Of a DNA stretch of 32,075 nt, positions 7,101 through 15,470 are shown piece by piece. Source of the DNA: an uncultured Clostridia bacterium (GTDB lineage Bacteria; Bacillota; Clostridia; UBA1381); assembly GCA_947626135.1 (NCBI GenBank), contig CANQQZ010000023.1, positions 1 through 32,075 of the forward strand. Reading direction: 5' to 3'. Position 1 is the first letter of the stretch; each line of letters starts with the position of its first letter. A program made the position numbers and the translations under genes. A model generated the notes under the pieces. The model saw nothing but the letters and a program-made list of their open reading frames with translations, did no database searches and was not told where the DNA came from.

Positions 7101-8937
7101 TAGCCTCAACAGCAACATTCTCTTCAAGGTGAGCTACCTTTTCGAGAGCGCCGTTCGCATAATACTTAGCAACGATAACTGTACCGGTAACAGCAGCCGC
7201 GGAATTGATCTTCGCCTGCTTGGTATCCTTATCGTATGTAATCGTTACGTCGCCAGCCGGTGCGGTCGAAGCCTCCGGAGACGGAGACGTCTCAGCCGCA
7301 GCAGTCGAGGAATAGATAGCAACGTTATCGATATCGTTTGTAGTATTCGACGTACCGTAGTCAGTCGAGTTACCGCTTCTGAATGTTACATACGGAAGAA
7401 TGTTAACGCCGGACTTTGTGCTGTCCTTTACGTCAGCATAACTGTCAGCCGCACCGAAGATGTAGTGATCTTCAGCCTCTTCGGTGCCGGGATTCGTAGT
7501 AACGACAATCTTAGCGCCTACTGCCTTACCTTCTGCACGATAAGCCGTAATTGTAACCAATACCCACTCGTTGTCGTTAACCTGGAGTACGTTTGCGCCG
7601 CCCTTTGTAAGTGCATTATCGCACGCATATGAAGCGGACTCAGCCATCGCATCCGTTGTAATCATAGCCAACGGGGAGTTGATGTTACCCTTAGTAGAGC
7701 TTGCAACAAGGTCGCCCGAGAAGTTAACCTCAGCCGGAGCGTTAGCGCCCTTATGAAGTCTTGTAGCAAACTGTACAACCTTCGTCTCACGCTCTGCTAC
7801 TTCGTTCGGAACAAAGTTAAGCTGCGGACCGCGGTTAGCCGTTGAGCCTTCGCCGTTACCTGCTGTGAGGTACTGGTCGCCTACCGAGCTTTCGCCCTGA
7901 GCGTTCGATATAATCGTAAAGTGGCTCAGCGGACGCTGGGTATTCTCGTTCTCGGTTGTTCCGGTCATAAGGTGAAGAGCGTCAAGATCCTTTGTAGCGC
8001 CGCCCGGTGAAGAGAAAATCAATCTCTCAACGGTCTCGCTGTCAAAGTCGTTAGCCTTTACAAGACCAAGTCCCTCGGGAGCTTCACCCTTCGGAGCGTA
8101 AACATATGTAACTTCGCCCGCACCCTGTGTATCGGGAGTCGGAGCTGTCGATGTTGCAGTTGTATCACCGGCGGGAGCCGAATATACAACAACGTTATCG
8201 AAGCCGATTGATGCCGGTGTATCAATACTGTCACCTTCGAAATTATATGTTTCGTTACCGGTGACACTAATGAAACCAAATGTCGCCAAAGTCTTAGCAT
8301 TGGCATTTGTAGCAACCTGTGCACCGTCTACATAAGCCGTAGCACCTGAGGTGTTGCTGAATATAATTCTTGTGTGAACCCAATCATCGCCGATATTATT
8401 CGCGGTCTTGGGAATTGCGATAGCATTAGCAATGCTACTATCCGCAAATGTTCCAACACGAAGAACCGGCTCGATATCGCTGCTGTCTGAGGTATGCGTA
8501 CCCTTTTTCATTAACATATCGAAATCAAGTACGATATCCTTCTCTGCGGTAGCCGCAAATGTTTTTGCTGCACCGTCTTCATCAACGAAATCCATATGAG
8601 CCCAGCGACCGTGTGCAACATAATCGCCAAATGCCGGCTGACCAACATTTAAGTATTTGTCAGTAGCCGTATCCTTTGCAACAATGGAGTATGTTGAAAA
8701 ACCATCGCCAGTACGGTCTCTGTTGGTGGTCGTCATGCTTAAACCGGGGATGGATTCCGCATCGTTCTTTGCGTTAACATTCCGTCCGTCAAGCAGCTGC
8801 TTAACTTCCTGACTGTCAAACGTGTCTGACCAAAGCTTTTCCTCTCCGACAGCGAAAGCAGTTGTTGCCATTGCTGTGAAAGCGCTCGCGATCATTGAGG
8901 CTGCGCACAGCAATGAAACTATTTTCTTACTTTTCAC
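4138..8937 (-). CDS. Large secreted modular protein, expressed form of a switchable C-terminal system
   Basis: The 1599-residue protein starts at a GTG (8937) with GGAAAGGGAGAA upstream. The longer frame from 9009 overlaps the -10 box and is rejected. Residues 1-29 are a signal peptide ending TTAFA. Two LamG/concanavalin-like regions (about 30-255 and 275-560) follow, then a short beta domain, an Ala/Ser/Pro-rich hinge (about 665-750) and an Ig-like domain ending at residue 851. Residues 843-851 (GSVESTETG) are encoded by the 28-bp recombination site. The remaining 748 residues start with a CBM96/DNRLRE-like module, then PEGA-like and Big2-like modules and a final beta domain. No LPXTG, SLH or transmembrane anchor is seen, so its attachment is unknown. 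Function is inferred as an adhesin or glycan-binding surface protein. Confidence 0.88.
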   Translation of the reverse strand: MKSKKIVSLLCAASMIASAFTAMATTAFAVGEEKLWSDTFDSQEVKQLLDGRNVNAKNDAESIPGLSMTTTNRDRTGDGFSTYSIVAKDTATDKYLNVGQPAFGDYVAHGRWAHMDFVDEDGAAKTFAATAEKDIVLDFDMLMKKGTHTSDSSDIEPVLRVGTFADSSIANAIAIPKTANNIGDDWVHTRIIFSNTSGATAYVDGAQVATNANAKTLATFGFISVTGNETYNFEGDSIDTPASIGFDNVVVYSAPAGDTTATSTAPTPDTQGAGEVTYVYAPKGEAPEGLGLVKANDFDSETVERLIFSSPGGATKDLDALHLMTGTTENENTQRPLSHFTIISNAQGESSVGDQYLTAGNGEGSTANRGPQLNFVPNEVAERETKVVQFATRLHKGANAPAEVNFSGDLVASSTKGNINSPLAMITTDAMAESASYACDNALTKGGANVLQVNDNEWVLVTITAYRAEGKAVGAKIVVTTNPGTEEAEDHYIFGAADSYADVKDSTKSGVNILPYVTFRSGNSTDYGTSNTTNDIDNVAIYSSTAAAETSPSPEASTAPAGDVTITYDKDTKQAKINSAAAVTGTVIVAKYYANGALEKVAHLEENVAVEANVEKAVTVGTEELSKGDKIMLWDSLKGMTPIAVCVVEDGELPPAPPSIEPEVSPSPDVEATASPSESPAASPSESPAASPSESPAAEPSESPAASPSASPSASPSASPSASPSASPSASPSASPSASPSASPSPSPVALEEVVVTPVPLQVQKGAKGNFEDLAAGTAVNVGDVLKVVPSPRPDKELPASFTYSWTAAGTTKDQVTYTVVDGDVGNTIKCTIGTTEEGYTEGSVESTETGTVEKALKTVNAVGTYVDFRDDNKDTSYITESETTLKTGQAKFDGTTLKETNQAYEDTALAAIISFDCGADVVGKVKSATLKFNATVEKNNTNVEVGLGKYANYIDITAAKEGDGVKASNINTLGGEAKVIVQSLGWTDKSGNDNNPNPAKAYEYDVTSVLREATEGKLTLIVFTNTGHTTDLADIKMEIDVADEALTEITSLKVQKVYEVESDGGIPEHDNWKAFGDNEDKKAGVMYIGDSFTPTYDATIDQKDAGDPCAKLKYKSGADEITLAADNQIYIVYTAALYSDVTFTTKLQGSGTAQAVEAITVTGTPAGEDAVNETVKTTVTLDSATGKIKLLPGHYEYSIPLTADYKAKTGSFDVAETGAATSVEVELEPNDQVLTSIEVDDSKLNTNIHVTSSAEGRSVGKLSVKELDADGTPMTGEKAKGVTWDVKDSGEQDAKEKVSIDTDGNVTIKSTAVAGTYTVTATSKDGTHSDVKGTYSLEIAEDGDEGIAAATDDFSGETSIFTKDGTPVTAGALAVGSAVMFNPTKYGNWGAHKALVVSNTTAKVENIGATVDDGEKLVITYREGNGYLINGGTNTVTIKNTAGTELVSYTYSSNYCNVNDVKFLGETVSEFKESGKYYNAEEKSLGFHAQSGYDNKGDANGWDAVKSGSENKAIKYTAEDKINPKVTITMEGQKIILNIASPETKAQDTLVSHEFTKDSIDGGTKVDLGSIEITSTINNAERSSGIYDLKTVRTKAGA
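6385..6412 (-). repeat. 28-bp recombination core site B (inside the expressed gene)
   Basis: The site is identical to the three other copies, but its 5' flank on the minus strand is TACGGAGGG instead of CCCGCGGG. It is in frame and encodes GSVESTETG. Upstream (toward 8937) lies the proposed constant half with signal peptide; downstream (toward 4138) lies the exchangeable half. Confidence 0.88.
6696..6925 (-). repeat. Tandem 12-bp and 24-bp repeats encoding a Ser/Pro/Ala hinge
   Basis: The plus strand shows many copies of a GCCGACGGGGAT-like 12-bp unit, then about four 24-bp units ending GACGGAGAA. The protein reads as SPSA repeats and then SPAASPSE-like repeats. Both unit lengths are multiples of three, so copy-number change would keep the frame. 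It is a flexible linker inside the constant half, just before the Ig-like domain that carries the switch site. Confidence 0.9.
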
Positions 8938-9009
8938 TAAAAATTCTCCCTTTCCTTTTTTATTCTTGTTTGGTGTGCCTGCACGTTTTTTGATACACCA
9001 TACATGCAT

Positions 9010-9038
9010 ATTATACCACGCGTTTTTAAGTATTGCAA
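9010..9038 (-). promoter_or_regulatory. Promoter of the large secreted-protein gene
   Basis: On the minus strand TTGCAA (9033-9038), a 17-bp spacer and TATAAT (9010-9015) form a near-consensus sigma-A promoter. The leader to the GTG start is about 65 nt. None of the silent cassettes has a comparable promoter next to its open frame. Confidence 0.8.
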
Positions 9039-9098
9039 GAGTTTTTATTATTTTTGACCGAGTATTTTTTCCTTTTCGTCATTTTTCACAAATAAGGC

Positions 9099-10304
9099 TC
9101 AGGGAGCGGCGGAAATATCCGCAGAATGAGGCAAAAGGCTCTCCATCGCGGCGCAGTAATCGGGGAACGACGCCGCGAAGGTATAATCGAGGACGAGAAA
9201 ATCGTCGGGGCGGAGCTTTTGCACGGCTTCCCCGAGCGTTCCGCCGAAGGAGCGCGGATTTATCAGCGCGACGGCTTTATACGTTTTCATCAGCCACGGC
9301 GCGAGCGCGTTCACGAACGAGTCGCTCACAATCAGGACGGTCTTGTCCGTCAGCGCGCCGGGGTTTTTATAAAGCGCGAACGGGTGGTCGGCTCCGAGGA
9401 AAAAGTCGTAATCGGAGCGCTCGTCATAATATATGGGGGTGTGGTATTCATGCCACGCGCCGCCCTCGCCGCGGGAATACATGACGTTGGTTATTTCGCC
9501 TGCCGCGTCGGTATCGTACCATTCGAGCGCGTCGGGCTTGTCAAGCAGCGATTTGTCCGCCACGAACGCGGACAGATAGCCCTTGAACGGCGTTTTGACG
9601 TTTTTTTCAAAGCCGCCTATATCGACCGCGCCGACATCAGCCGCCCCGCACAGCGCGCGGTAGCCGTAATACGCGCCGAGAGCCGTCCAGTGGTGGTCGG
9701 TGCGGAAATAGACGTATTCGCCGGTATGCGGAGCGAGAGCCGCGCGCATATCGACGGGCGTCACGCCGGGGGCGAGACGCGAATAGATATAGCGTATGGC
9801 TTCGGACTGCGAATCCTCGAGATTGGAGTATATGGGCTCCGCGAATTCAAGCCGCGTGGGCACGAGAGCGGCGTATACGTTTACGCCGTCAAGGTATTTG
9901 GTGTACGCGTTCACCGCGTCAGCCCAGCGGTCGGCACATTCGGCGCTGAAATCGAATATTTCCGTGACGGCTCCGTTCGCGACGAGTATATCCGAGGCGA
10001 GGCTCTCTCCCGTTCCCATGTCCACATCGGCGCGGATAACGACCCCCTCGGGCGGAGTTATGCCCATACGCGCGCCGAGCCGCCGCGACAGCTCTATGAT
10101 ATATTCGCGGCAGGCGACGCGGTCGTTTATATACGACTCGACCCCGGAGGCGAATCCGCCGGATAAAACCGTTTGCCGGTCAAACGGCGGGAATGACGCC
10201 GCCGCGCGGTTCTCCGCCGCGGTCGTTCCCGACCCCGCCGCTATCATGGCGGCGGACGCGGCGAGAAGCAGTATGAATACAGCCGTGATTATTTTTCCCT
10301 TCAT
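9099..10304 (-). CDS. DHHW/AlgX-like exported protein, partner of MBOAT acyltransferase
   Basis: The 401-residue protein has an N-terminal signal anchor (MKGKIITAVFILLLAAS) and the motif RTDHHWTALGAYYGY, which defines the DHHW branch of the AlgX/AlgJ SGNH-like superfamily. LIVSDSFVNALAPWL probably holds the nucleophile serine in a GDSx-like position. These proteins work outside the membrane with an MBOAT partner to O-acetylate extracellular polysaccharide. The MBOAT gene lies 14 bp upstream on the same strand, which supports the role. The ATG is preceded by GGAGGG. The polymer that is acetylated cannot be told from the sequence. Confidence 0.85.
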   Translation of the reverse strand: MKGKIITAVFILLLAASAAMIAAGSGTTAAENRAAASFPPFDRQTVLSGGFASGVESYINDRVACREYIIELSRRLGARMGITPPEGVVIRADVDMGTGESLASDILVANGAVTEIFDFSAECADRWADAVNAYTKYLDGVNVYAALVPTRLEFAEPIYSNLEDSQSEAIRYIYSRLAPGVTPVDMRAALAPHTGEYVYFRTDHHWTALGAYYGYRALCGAADVGAVDIGGFEKNVKTPFKGYLSAFVADKSLLDKPDALEWYDTDAAGEITNVMYSRGEGGAWHEYHTPIYYDERSDYDFFLGADHPFALYKNPGALTDKTVLIVSDSFVNALAPWLMKTYKAVALINPRSFGGTLGEAVQKLRPDDFLVLDYTFAASFPDYCAAMESLLPHSADISAAP

Positions 10305-10318
10305 CGTATGCCCTCCGT

Positions 10319-11713
10319 TCAGAATCTGAAATATAAAAACGGGTTATAGGTCTGTCCCGTGAGCGATATAAAGCACAGCGCGAAGCCGGTTATTATTACG
10401 GCGCTCTCGAGGACGGTCCCCGCCGCCGGGTAGGTTTCGGTGAAATGGCGGTAGAGTATCTTGGGCAGCGGCACCGACGCGGCGCAGCATATCACGAGAA
10501 GCCACAGATTGCCGTACAGCGCGCTGACGGATATCAGGTCGTATGCGCCGCAGCCTATTCCCGCCATACTTAATAGGTAGGTTTTCATCACGCTAAGGTC
10601 CGTGAAACGGAATATTACCCAGCCGATGATTACCGTAAGCATGGAATATACGCGGCAGAACGGGTACGGCAGCCGCGCGAGCCGTCCGCCGAAAAGCTTT
10701 TTCTCGAGGATGAGTATTACGCCGTAATAGAGCCCCCACAGCACGAAATTCCATGACGCGCCATGCCACAGACCGGTCAGCAGCCATACGATAAGCAGGT
10801 TCGGTATCTCGCGGCGGCGGTTCCCGCCGAGCGGGATATATACGTAGTCGCGGAAAAACGTTGACAGCGATATGTGCCACCGCCGCCAGAATTCCGTTAT
10901 GCTGCGCGATATATACGGGTGCTCGAAGTTTTCCTTGAATTTGAAGCCGAACATGCGCCCGAGCCCTATCGCCATGTCGGAGTAGCCGGAAAAGTCGAAA
11001 TATATCTGGAACGCGAAAAAAACAGCCCCCAGCCATGAGGACAGCGTTGTTATCTGAGCGCCGGACAGCAGTAAATCAGCCGCTTCGCCGGCGTTGTTGG
11101 CTAAGAGCGTTTTTTTGCAGAGCCCGCATACGAATTTGCGGCTGCCCGCCGCAAATTCATCCGCGGTCACGCTGCGCCGCCGGAGCGATTTGTATATGTC
11201 ACGGTAGCGGACAATGGGTCCCGCGACCAGCTGCGGGAACATGGAGACGTATGTGAAAAAGCTCAGGAACGACCGCTGCGCTTTGGCGTGTCCGCGGTAT
11301 ACGTCGATGGTGTACGACAGCGTCTGGAACGTGTAGAACGATATACCTATCGGCAGCGTGAACGCGGGCACGGCAATGCCGAGCCCGGTCAGCCGGTTTA
11401 TGTTTTCGATTATAAAGCCGGAATATTTGAACACCGCAAGAACGCCGATATTCAGCACGACCGAGCTTATCAGCGCGCACCGCGCCGCGCCGCGCCGCGT
11501 CCGCCGGTACCGCGCGATGATAAGACCGTGGATATAGTCGGCGGCGGCGCTTATGATGAGCAGCACCACCCATACCGGCTCGCCCCACGCGTAAAATACA
11601 AGCGAGGACAGCGCGAGTATTATATTTTTGTAGGTTACGTTTTTCGACAGATTATACGCCAGCAATACAGCCGGTAAAAACGCGCATAGAAATATAAGGC
11701 TCGAAAAAACCAA
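10319..11713 (-). CDS. MBOAT-family membrane O-acyltransferase (AlgI/DltB-like)
   Basis: The 464-residue polytopic protein transfers acyl (probably acetyl) groups across the membrane to a cell-surface polymer. Visible hallmarks are FYAWGEPVW near the N-terminus, LPIGISFYTFQTLSY, YFDFSGYSDMAIGLG, FWRRWHISLSTFFRDYVYIPLGG and the active-site His in TGLWHGASWNF. The start is TTG at 11713 with GGGGAGG 7 nt upstream; no ATG lies near the N-terminal hydrophobic segment. It is followed closely by the DHHW partner and preceded by the aldo/keto reductase, all on the minus strand, probably as one transcript. Confidence 0.92.
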   Translation of the reverse strand: MVFSSLIFLCAFLPAVLLAYNLSKNVTYKNIILALSSLVFYAWGEPVWVVLLIISAAADYIHGLIIARYRRTRRGAARCALISSVVLNIGVLAVFKYSGFIIENINRLTGLGIAVPAFTLPIGISFYTFQTLSYTIDVYRGHAKAQRSFLSFFTYVSMFPQLVAGPIVRYRDIYKSLRRRSVTADEFAAGSRKFVCGLCKKTLLANNAGEAADLLLSGAQITTLSSWLGAVFFAFQIYFDFSGYSDMAIGLGRMFGFKFKENFEHPYISRSITEFWRRWHISLSTFFRDYVYIPLGGNRRREIPNLLIVWLLTGLWHGASWNFVLWGLYYGVILILEKKLFGGRLARLPYPFCRVYSMLTVIIGWVIFRFTDLSVMKTYLLSMAGIGCGAYDLISVSALYGNLWLLVICCAASVPLPKILYRHFTETYPAAGTVLESAVIITGFALCFISLTGQTYNPFLYFRF

Positions 11714-11747
11714 TGCTTTGCCTCCCCGTGTGTGTCAGTGTTTTCGT

Positions 11748-12839
11748 TTATCCAAGGCGCTTGTGCGCCTTTTCCATTTCCGCGGGTATCTTTATGCCCT
11801 GGGGGCATACCCTTTCGCAGCGCCCGCATTTTTTGCACGCGTCGGCAAGCGTGCCGAGCGCGCGGTATTCAACGTCCATGTCGTGTTTGCTCGAGGACGC
11901 GTTGTATATCTCGAATATTTTCGGGATGTCAAGCCCGAACGGGCACGGCATGCAATATGAGCATTTCGTGCACGGCACAAACGCGTATTTCTCGAATACG
12001 TCCTTCGCCCGCGCGAGCATCGCCAAATCCTCGTCCGTGAGCATCCCGACGCGGGCGCGGTCCGCGAAGCCGATGTTTTCGGCGACCTGCTCCATCGTGC
12101 TCATTCCGCTCAGCGTGACGGATACATCCGGTCGGTTCCACAGGAAATCGAGCGCCCATTCGACCGGCGTTTTCGCGCCGGACAGCTCGCGCCGTACAAA
12201 TTCGTTGGGATTCGACAGCCGCCCGCCGAGCATCGGCTCCATGATGATCACGTCAACGCCTTTGCTTTTCGCGTATTCGAGCCCCTCTAATCCCGCCTGG
12301 TAGTCGGTATTTATGTAGTTGAGCTGGATCTGGCAAAATTCCCATGACGGATTCGCGTCGATTATGCGCCTGAACGTGTCAAGGTCGTCATGAAAGGAGA
12401 ATCCGATGTGGCGGATCTTTCCGGCGGCTTTGGCTTTGTCAAGCTTTGCGATGATATCGAATTTTTCGACGATGTTCGCGAATCTGTTTTTGTCGAGCGC
12501 GTGGATAAGATAAAAATCAATGTGATCCGTGCGGAGCCGCTTCAGCGCGTCGTCAAGGAAAAAATCGAAATCGCTCTCCTTTTGCACCCGCCATGTCGGA
12601 AGCTTTGTGGCGATGCGTATGTCGCCGCGCACATCGCCCAGCGTCCGCGCGAGGAAGCCCTCGCTTTCGTCGTTGTGGTATACGTAAGCCGTATCGTAGT
12701 AGTTAACGCCGTGCTCGTAAGCGTATCGGAGCATCTTCGTGGATTCGACCGGCTCGATGCCGCCGCCCTCGCCCGGAAAGCGCATGCACCCGAAGCCTAA
12801 AACCGATACGGTTTCTCCCGCTAATTTTCTGTACTGCAT
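11748..12839 (-). CDS. Aldo/keto reductase with C-terminal 2x[4Fe-4S] ferredoxin domain
   Basis: The protein has 363 residues. The N-terminal part is a TIM-barrel aldo/keto reductase (VSVLGFGCMRFP, NYYDTAYVYHNDESEG, DFYLIHALD). The C-terminal part has two cysteine clusters, CTKCSYCMPCPFG and CKKCGRCERVCPQG, expected to bind 4Fe-4S clusters. Such fused enzymes are common in anaerobes, and their substrates are mostly unknown. The ATG at 12839 has GAGGTG 6 nt upstream; an in-frame GTG three codons earlier overlaps that ribosome binding site. The MBOAT gene starts 34 bp downstream, suggesting co-transcription, though no functional link is obvious. Confidence 0.9.
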   Translation of the reverse strand: MQYRKLAGETVSVLGFGCMRFPGEGGGIEPVESTKMLRYAYEHGVNYYDTAYVYHNDESEGFLARTLGDVRGDIRIATKLPTWRVQKESDFDFFLDDALKRLRTDHIDFYLIHALDKNRFANIVEKFDIIAKLDKAKAAGKIRHIGFSFHDDLDTFRRIIDANPSWEFCQIQLNYINTDYQAGLEGLEYAKSKGVDVIIMEPMLGGRLSNPNEFVRRELSGAKTPVEWALDFLWNRPDVSVTLSGMSTMEQVAENIGFADRARVGMLTDEDLAMLARAKDVFEKYAFVPCTKCSYCMPCPFGLDIPKIFEIYNASSSKHDMDVEYRALGTLADACKKCGRCERVCPQGIKIPAEMEKAHKRLG

Positions 12840-12855
12840 AATTTTCACCTCGTAT

Positions 12856-12884
12856 TTGACAATCTTGAAAAAAGATAGTATAAT
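12856..12884 (+). promoter_or_regulatory. Promoter of the stalk-domain protein gene
   Basis: TTGACA (12856-12861), a 17-bp spacer and TATAAT (12879-12884) match the sigma-A consensus. The predicted start site near 12891 falls inside the promoter of the divergent gene. Confidence 0.85.
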
Positions 12885-12889
12885 GTAAT

Positions 12890-12918
12890 AGTATATTGCA
12901 AAAAGGAATATTTGTCAA
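12890..12918 (-). promoter_or_regulatory. Promoter of the aldo/keto reductase operon
   Basis: On the minus strand TTGACA (12913-12918), a 17-bp spacer and TATACT (12890-12895) form a strong promoter. It overlaps the transcription start of the plus-strand promoter, so the two probably compete for polymerase. Confidence 0.8.
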
Positions 12919-12941
12919 TCAGATAAAAGGAGATATTAACC

Positions 12942-13904
12942 ATGAAAAAAACGATTATTTCAGCGGCGCTCTGCGCAATGACCGCCTTATCCGCGGTCAC
13001 CGCGGCAGCCGCGCCCGCGGAAAGCTGGCGCGACGCGTTTGTAACTCGGCTTATGCGGTCGCTGTCCCAGGATCCCTCATCATCCGAGGTCGCGATGACG
13101 GATCTTGACTCTAACGGCATCCCGGAGGCGTTCGTGTTTAAAAACAGCTCGGACGGGGGACTGACGTCGGGATTTACAATGACGGGCAATTCGATAACGA
13201 ATATTACCGTGCCGAAGAATATTATCGGCGCGTGCCTTGAGGATATCACGGTGTATGACAAGGACGGAAGGACGATCTTCGTGGGGCGCGAAATCGCGCG
13301 CCATTCGTCGACCGTATGCTTTTTCAAGCTGGAGCTGTCCGGCAGCGAGCTTGTCGCGACGCGCATAAATAAAACAGACGTGTCGCCGTATCCGGTTATC
13401 CCGTATCAGGATATGTACGGCAATAATTTCCTCACAAGCGGTTATCCGGACAGAACGAAGATCCAGGATTTTATAAATTCCTATGACAAGGTCAATAACG
13501 TCACGACGTCCAAAAACGCCGCGCCGGTCAAGGTCAACGGCTTCGCGTGGGAGGTGTCGGGATATGTTGTAAATAACGCCAACTATTATAAAATCCGCGA
13601 TATCGCTATGATTGTGAGAAACACGCCGGCGCGCTTCAACGTGGATTGGAGCACGGATTTAAACGCCGTGACCGTTTCCACCGGCGTTCCGTATGCCATA
13701 ATAGGCGGCGAGCTTTCGGGCGATTCAATAAACGCGTCGAATATACAGGAAAACACCGCGCCTATTTATGTAAACGGGCAGCGCGTTGATTTGCAGGCGT
13801 ATAATATAGACGGCAGCAATTATTTTAAAATCCGCGATATCGCGGATATCGCCGGATTCAACGTTGACTGGGACGGCGAGTATGTGCTCATAACCTCGCC
13901 GTGA
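12942..13904 (+). CDS. Secreted copper-amine-oxidase-N-like (stalk domain) protein
   Basis: The 320-residue protein has a signal peptide (MKKTIISAALCAMTALSAV, Ala-rich cleavage region). The middle contains DLDSNGIPEAF, a Dx[DN]xxG-type calcium-loop-like stretch. The C-terminal half has two copies of a stalk motif, YYKIRDIAMI..FNVDW and YFKIRDIADIAGFNVDW, typical of the copper amine oxidase N-terminal-like domain common in Clostridia cell-wall proteins. No enzymatic motif is seen. The ATG is preceded by AAAAGGAG. The MntP-type gene starts 14 bp downstream, so the two are co-transcribed. Confidence 0.8.
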   Translation: MKKTIISAALCAMTALSAVTAAAAPAESWRDAFVTRLMRSLSQDPSSSEVAMTDLDSNGIPEAFVFKNSSDGGLTSGFTMTGNSITNITVPKNIIGACLEDITVYDKDGRTIFVGREIARHSSTVCFFKLELSGSELVATRINKTDVSPYPVIPYQDMYGNNFLTSGYPDRTKIQDFINSYDKVNNVTTSKNAAPVKVNGFAWEVSGYVVNNANYYKIRDIAMIVRNTPARFNVDWSTDLNAVTVSTGVPYAIIGGELSGDSINASNIQENTAPIYVNGQRVDLQAYNIDGSNYFKIRDIADIAGFNVDWDGEYVLITSP

Positions 13905-13918
13905 CAGAGGGCGGTTAA

Positions 13919-14494
13919 ATGACAATTACGGAAATACTTCTCATCGGAGCGGCGCTGAGTATGGACGCGTTTTCGGTGAGCCTTTCGGCTGAAATGGCGT
14001 ATTCAAACCTCACGCGGACGCGCAGGCTTATGATGCCGGTAATGTTCGGGATTTTTCAGGGACTTATGCCGGCGGCGGGATATTTCCTGGGATATTGGTT
14101 CCGGGATATCATAAGCCGCGCGCAGGGTCCGTTATCGCTCGTGATATTGGGCTTTATAGGCATAAATATGATTCGCGCCGGTGTCAAAGCCGGAGCTGAC
14201 GGCAGCGAGCCAAAGGAGCTGACGGCGGCGGCGCTCACCGCGCTCGCGGTGGCGACAAGCATAGACGCGTTCGCGGTCGGCGTGTCGTTTGCCGCGTCGG
14301 GCGTAAGCGTGAATTTTCATCCGATCACTCAAAATATCTTCGCAGTATCGCTTATGATTGCCGCGATAACGTTTTTGCTTTGTCTGGCGGCGCTGCCTCT
14401 CGGACGCGCCGTATCGGACAAGCTCGGCGACAGAGCGCAGATTCTGGGCGGAGTTATATTAATAATCATAGGCATAAAAAACATGTTTTTTTAA
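13919..14494 (+). CDS. mntP: MntP-type manganese efflux pump
   Basis: The 191-residue six-helix membrane protein belongs to the MntP/YebN family that exports Mn2+. The paired LSMDAFSVS (D16) and TSIDAFAVGVSF motifs, in the two halves of the protein, are the family signature, and the total length fits. Many mntP genes sit behind a yybP-ykoY manganese riboswitch. Here only 14 bp separate it from the upstream gene, so there is no room for one and control must come from the upstream promoter. The ribosome binding site is GAGGGCGG. Confidence 0.9.
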   Translation: MTITEILLIGAALSMDAFSVSLSAEMAYSNLTRTRRLMMPVMFGIFQGLMPAAGYFLGYWFRDIISRAQGPLSLVILGFIGINMIRAGVKAGADGSEPKELTAAALTALAVATSIDAFAVGVSFAASGVSVNFHPITQNIFAVSLMIAAITFLLCLAALPLGRAVSDKLGDRAQILGGVILIIIGIKNMFF

Positions 14495-14569
14495 AATTTT
14501 GCCGAGACCGTATAATATACGGCGGCGCGGAACGCGCTTTAATCTGAACGGAAAACGGAGGACGGAAAT

Positions 14570-15466
14570 ATGTATAATATACGGCGGCTGCTGACAATTG
14601 CCGCTGCCGCGCTGTTTATAATATCAATACTGTCGTCCTTGCCGGGCTTGCATTCCGGCGGCAAAGCCGAATCGAAGCGGCCGGCGGGGCAGACAGACGG
14701 GGCGGCGCAAACCGCGGCATCGTCCGATACCGGAGGCGAGCCGGAAAAATTCGTCGCGCACCGCGGCTACAGCGCAGCCGCGCCGGAAAACACGGCGGCG
14801 GCGTTTGAGCTCGCGGGCAAAACGGCATTCTGGGGCATCGAAACGGATATCTCCGAAACATATGATAACGAATTTGTGTGTATGCATGACGATACGATAG
14901 ACCGTATGACCGACGGCGGCGGAGAGCCCGGTGATTACACCTATGCTCAGCTCCGTGAATTTACCATAGACGAGGGCGCCAACATAGAGCGTTACGGAAG
15001 CCTGAAAATACCGTCTATGGTGGAATATTTGAACATATGCGTCACATACGGATGCGTTCCGATAATAGAAATCAAGCATATCAGCGATTACGATAAATTT
15101 TTGCAGACAATATACAATTCAAATCTGCAAAGCCGCTGTATCGTAACCGGTGCAATCGGGGATTTGCGCGAGATACGCGCCCGGGACCAGGAAATAGCGG
15201 TTATGGTAATAGGATATACAAATATTGAGTACACGAAGTATATTGATTTGATAAACGAGCTTAGTGGCAAACGCGGTATACTCTATCAATACGATATGGT
15301 TACGCAGGATGTGGCGAATGAGATTCATGACGCCGGACTTTTGTGCGGAGTATGGTGGCTCGATACGGCGGAGGAGGCAAAACGGTATATGTCATACGGC
15401 GTGGATTACGTCGTGACAAACGAAATCCCCGGCGCGACAAACCTGATGATAAATGATACCGAATAA
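14570..15466 (+). CDS. Membrane-anchored glycerophosphodiester phosphodiesterase
   Basis: The 298-residue protein has an N-terminal membrane anchor or signal (about residues 6-26), a Ser/Ala/Gly-rich linker, and a GDPD TIM-barrel domain. The active-site segments are HRGYSAAAPENT, ETDISETYD, HDDTIDRMTDG and IIEIK. It should hydrolyse glycerophosphodiesters outside the membrane to release glycerol 3-phosphate. The ATG follows GGAGGACGG. An AT-rich gap of 75 bp separates it from mntP. It ends at a long hairpin shared with the convergent GH43 gene. Confidence 0.9.
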   Translation: MYNIRRLLTIAAAALFIISILSSLPGLHSGGKAESKRPAGQTDGAAQTAASSDTGGEPEKFVAHRGYSAAAPENTAAAFELAGKTAFWGIETDISETYDNEFVCMHDDTIDRMTDGGGEPGDYTYAQLREFTIDEGANIERYGSLKIPSMVEYLNICVTYGCVPIIEIKHISDYDKFLQTIYNSNLQSRCIVTGAIGDLREIRARDQEIAVMVIGYTNIEYTKYIDLINELSGKRGILYQYDMVTQDVANEIHDAGLLCGVWWLDTAEEAKRYMSYGVDYVVTNEIPGATNLMINDTE

Positions 15467-15470
15467 AAAA

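Noticed and set aside
9126..10166. Plus-strand 346-codon open frame opposite the DHHW gene
   Set aside because: It overlaps a clearly conserved gene on the other strand, has an unnatural Arg/His/Val-rich composition and no family resemblance.
13905..13918. Manganese riboswitch before mntP
   Set aside because: Only 14 bp separate it from the upstream gene, which leaves no room for the yybP-ykoY fold.
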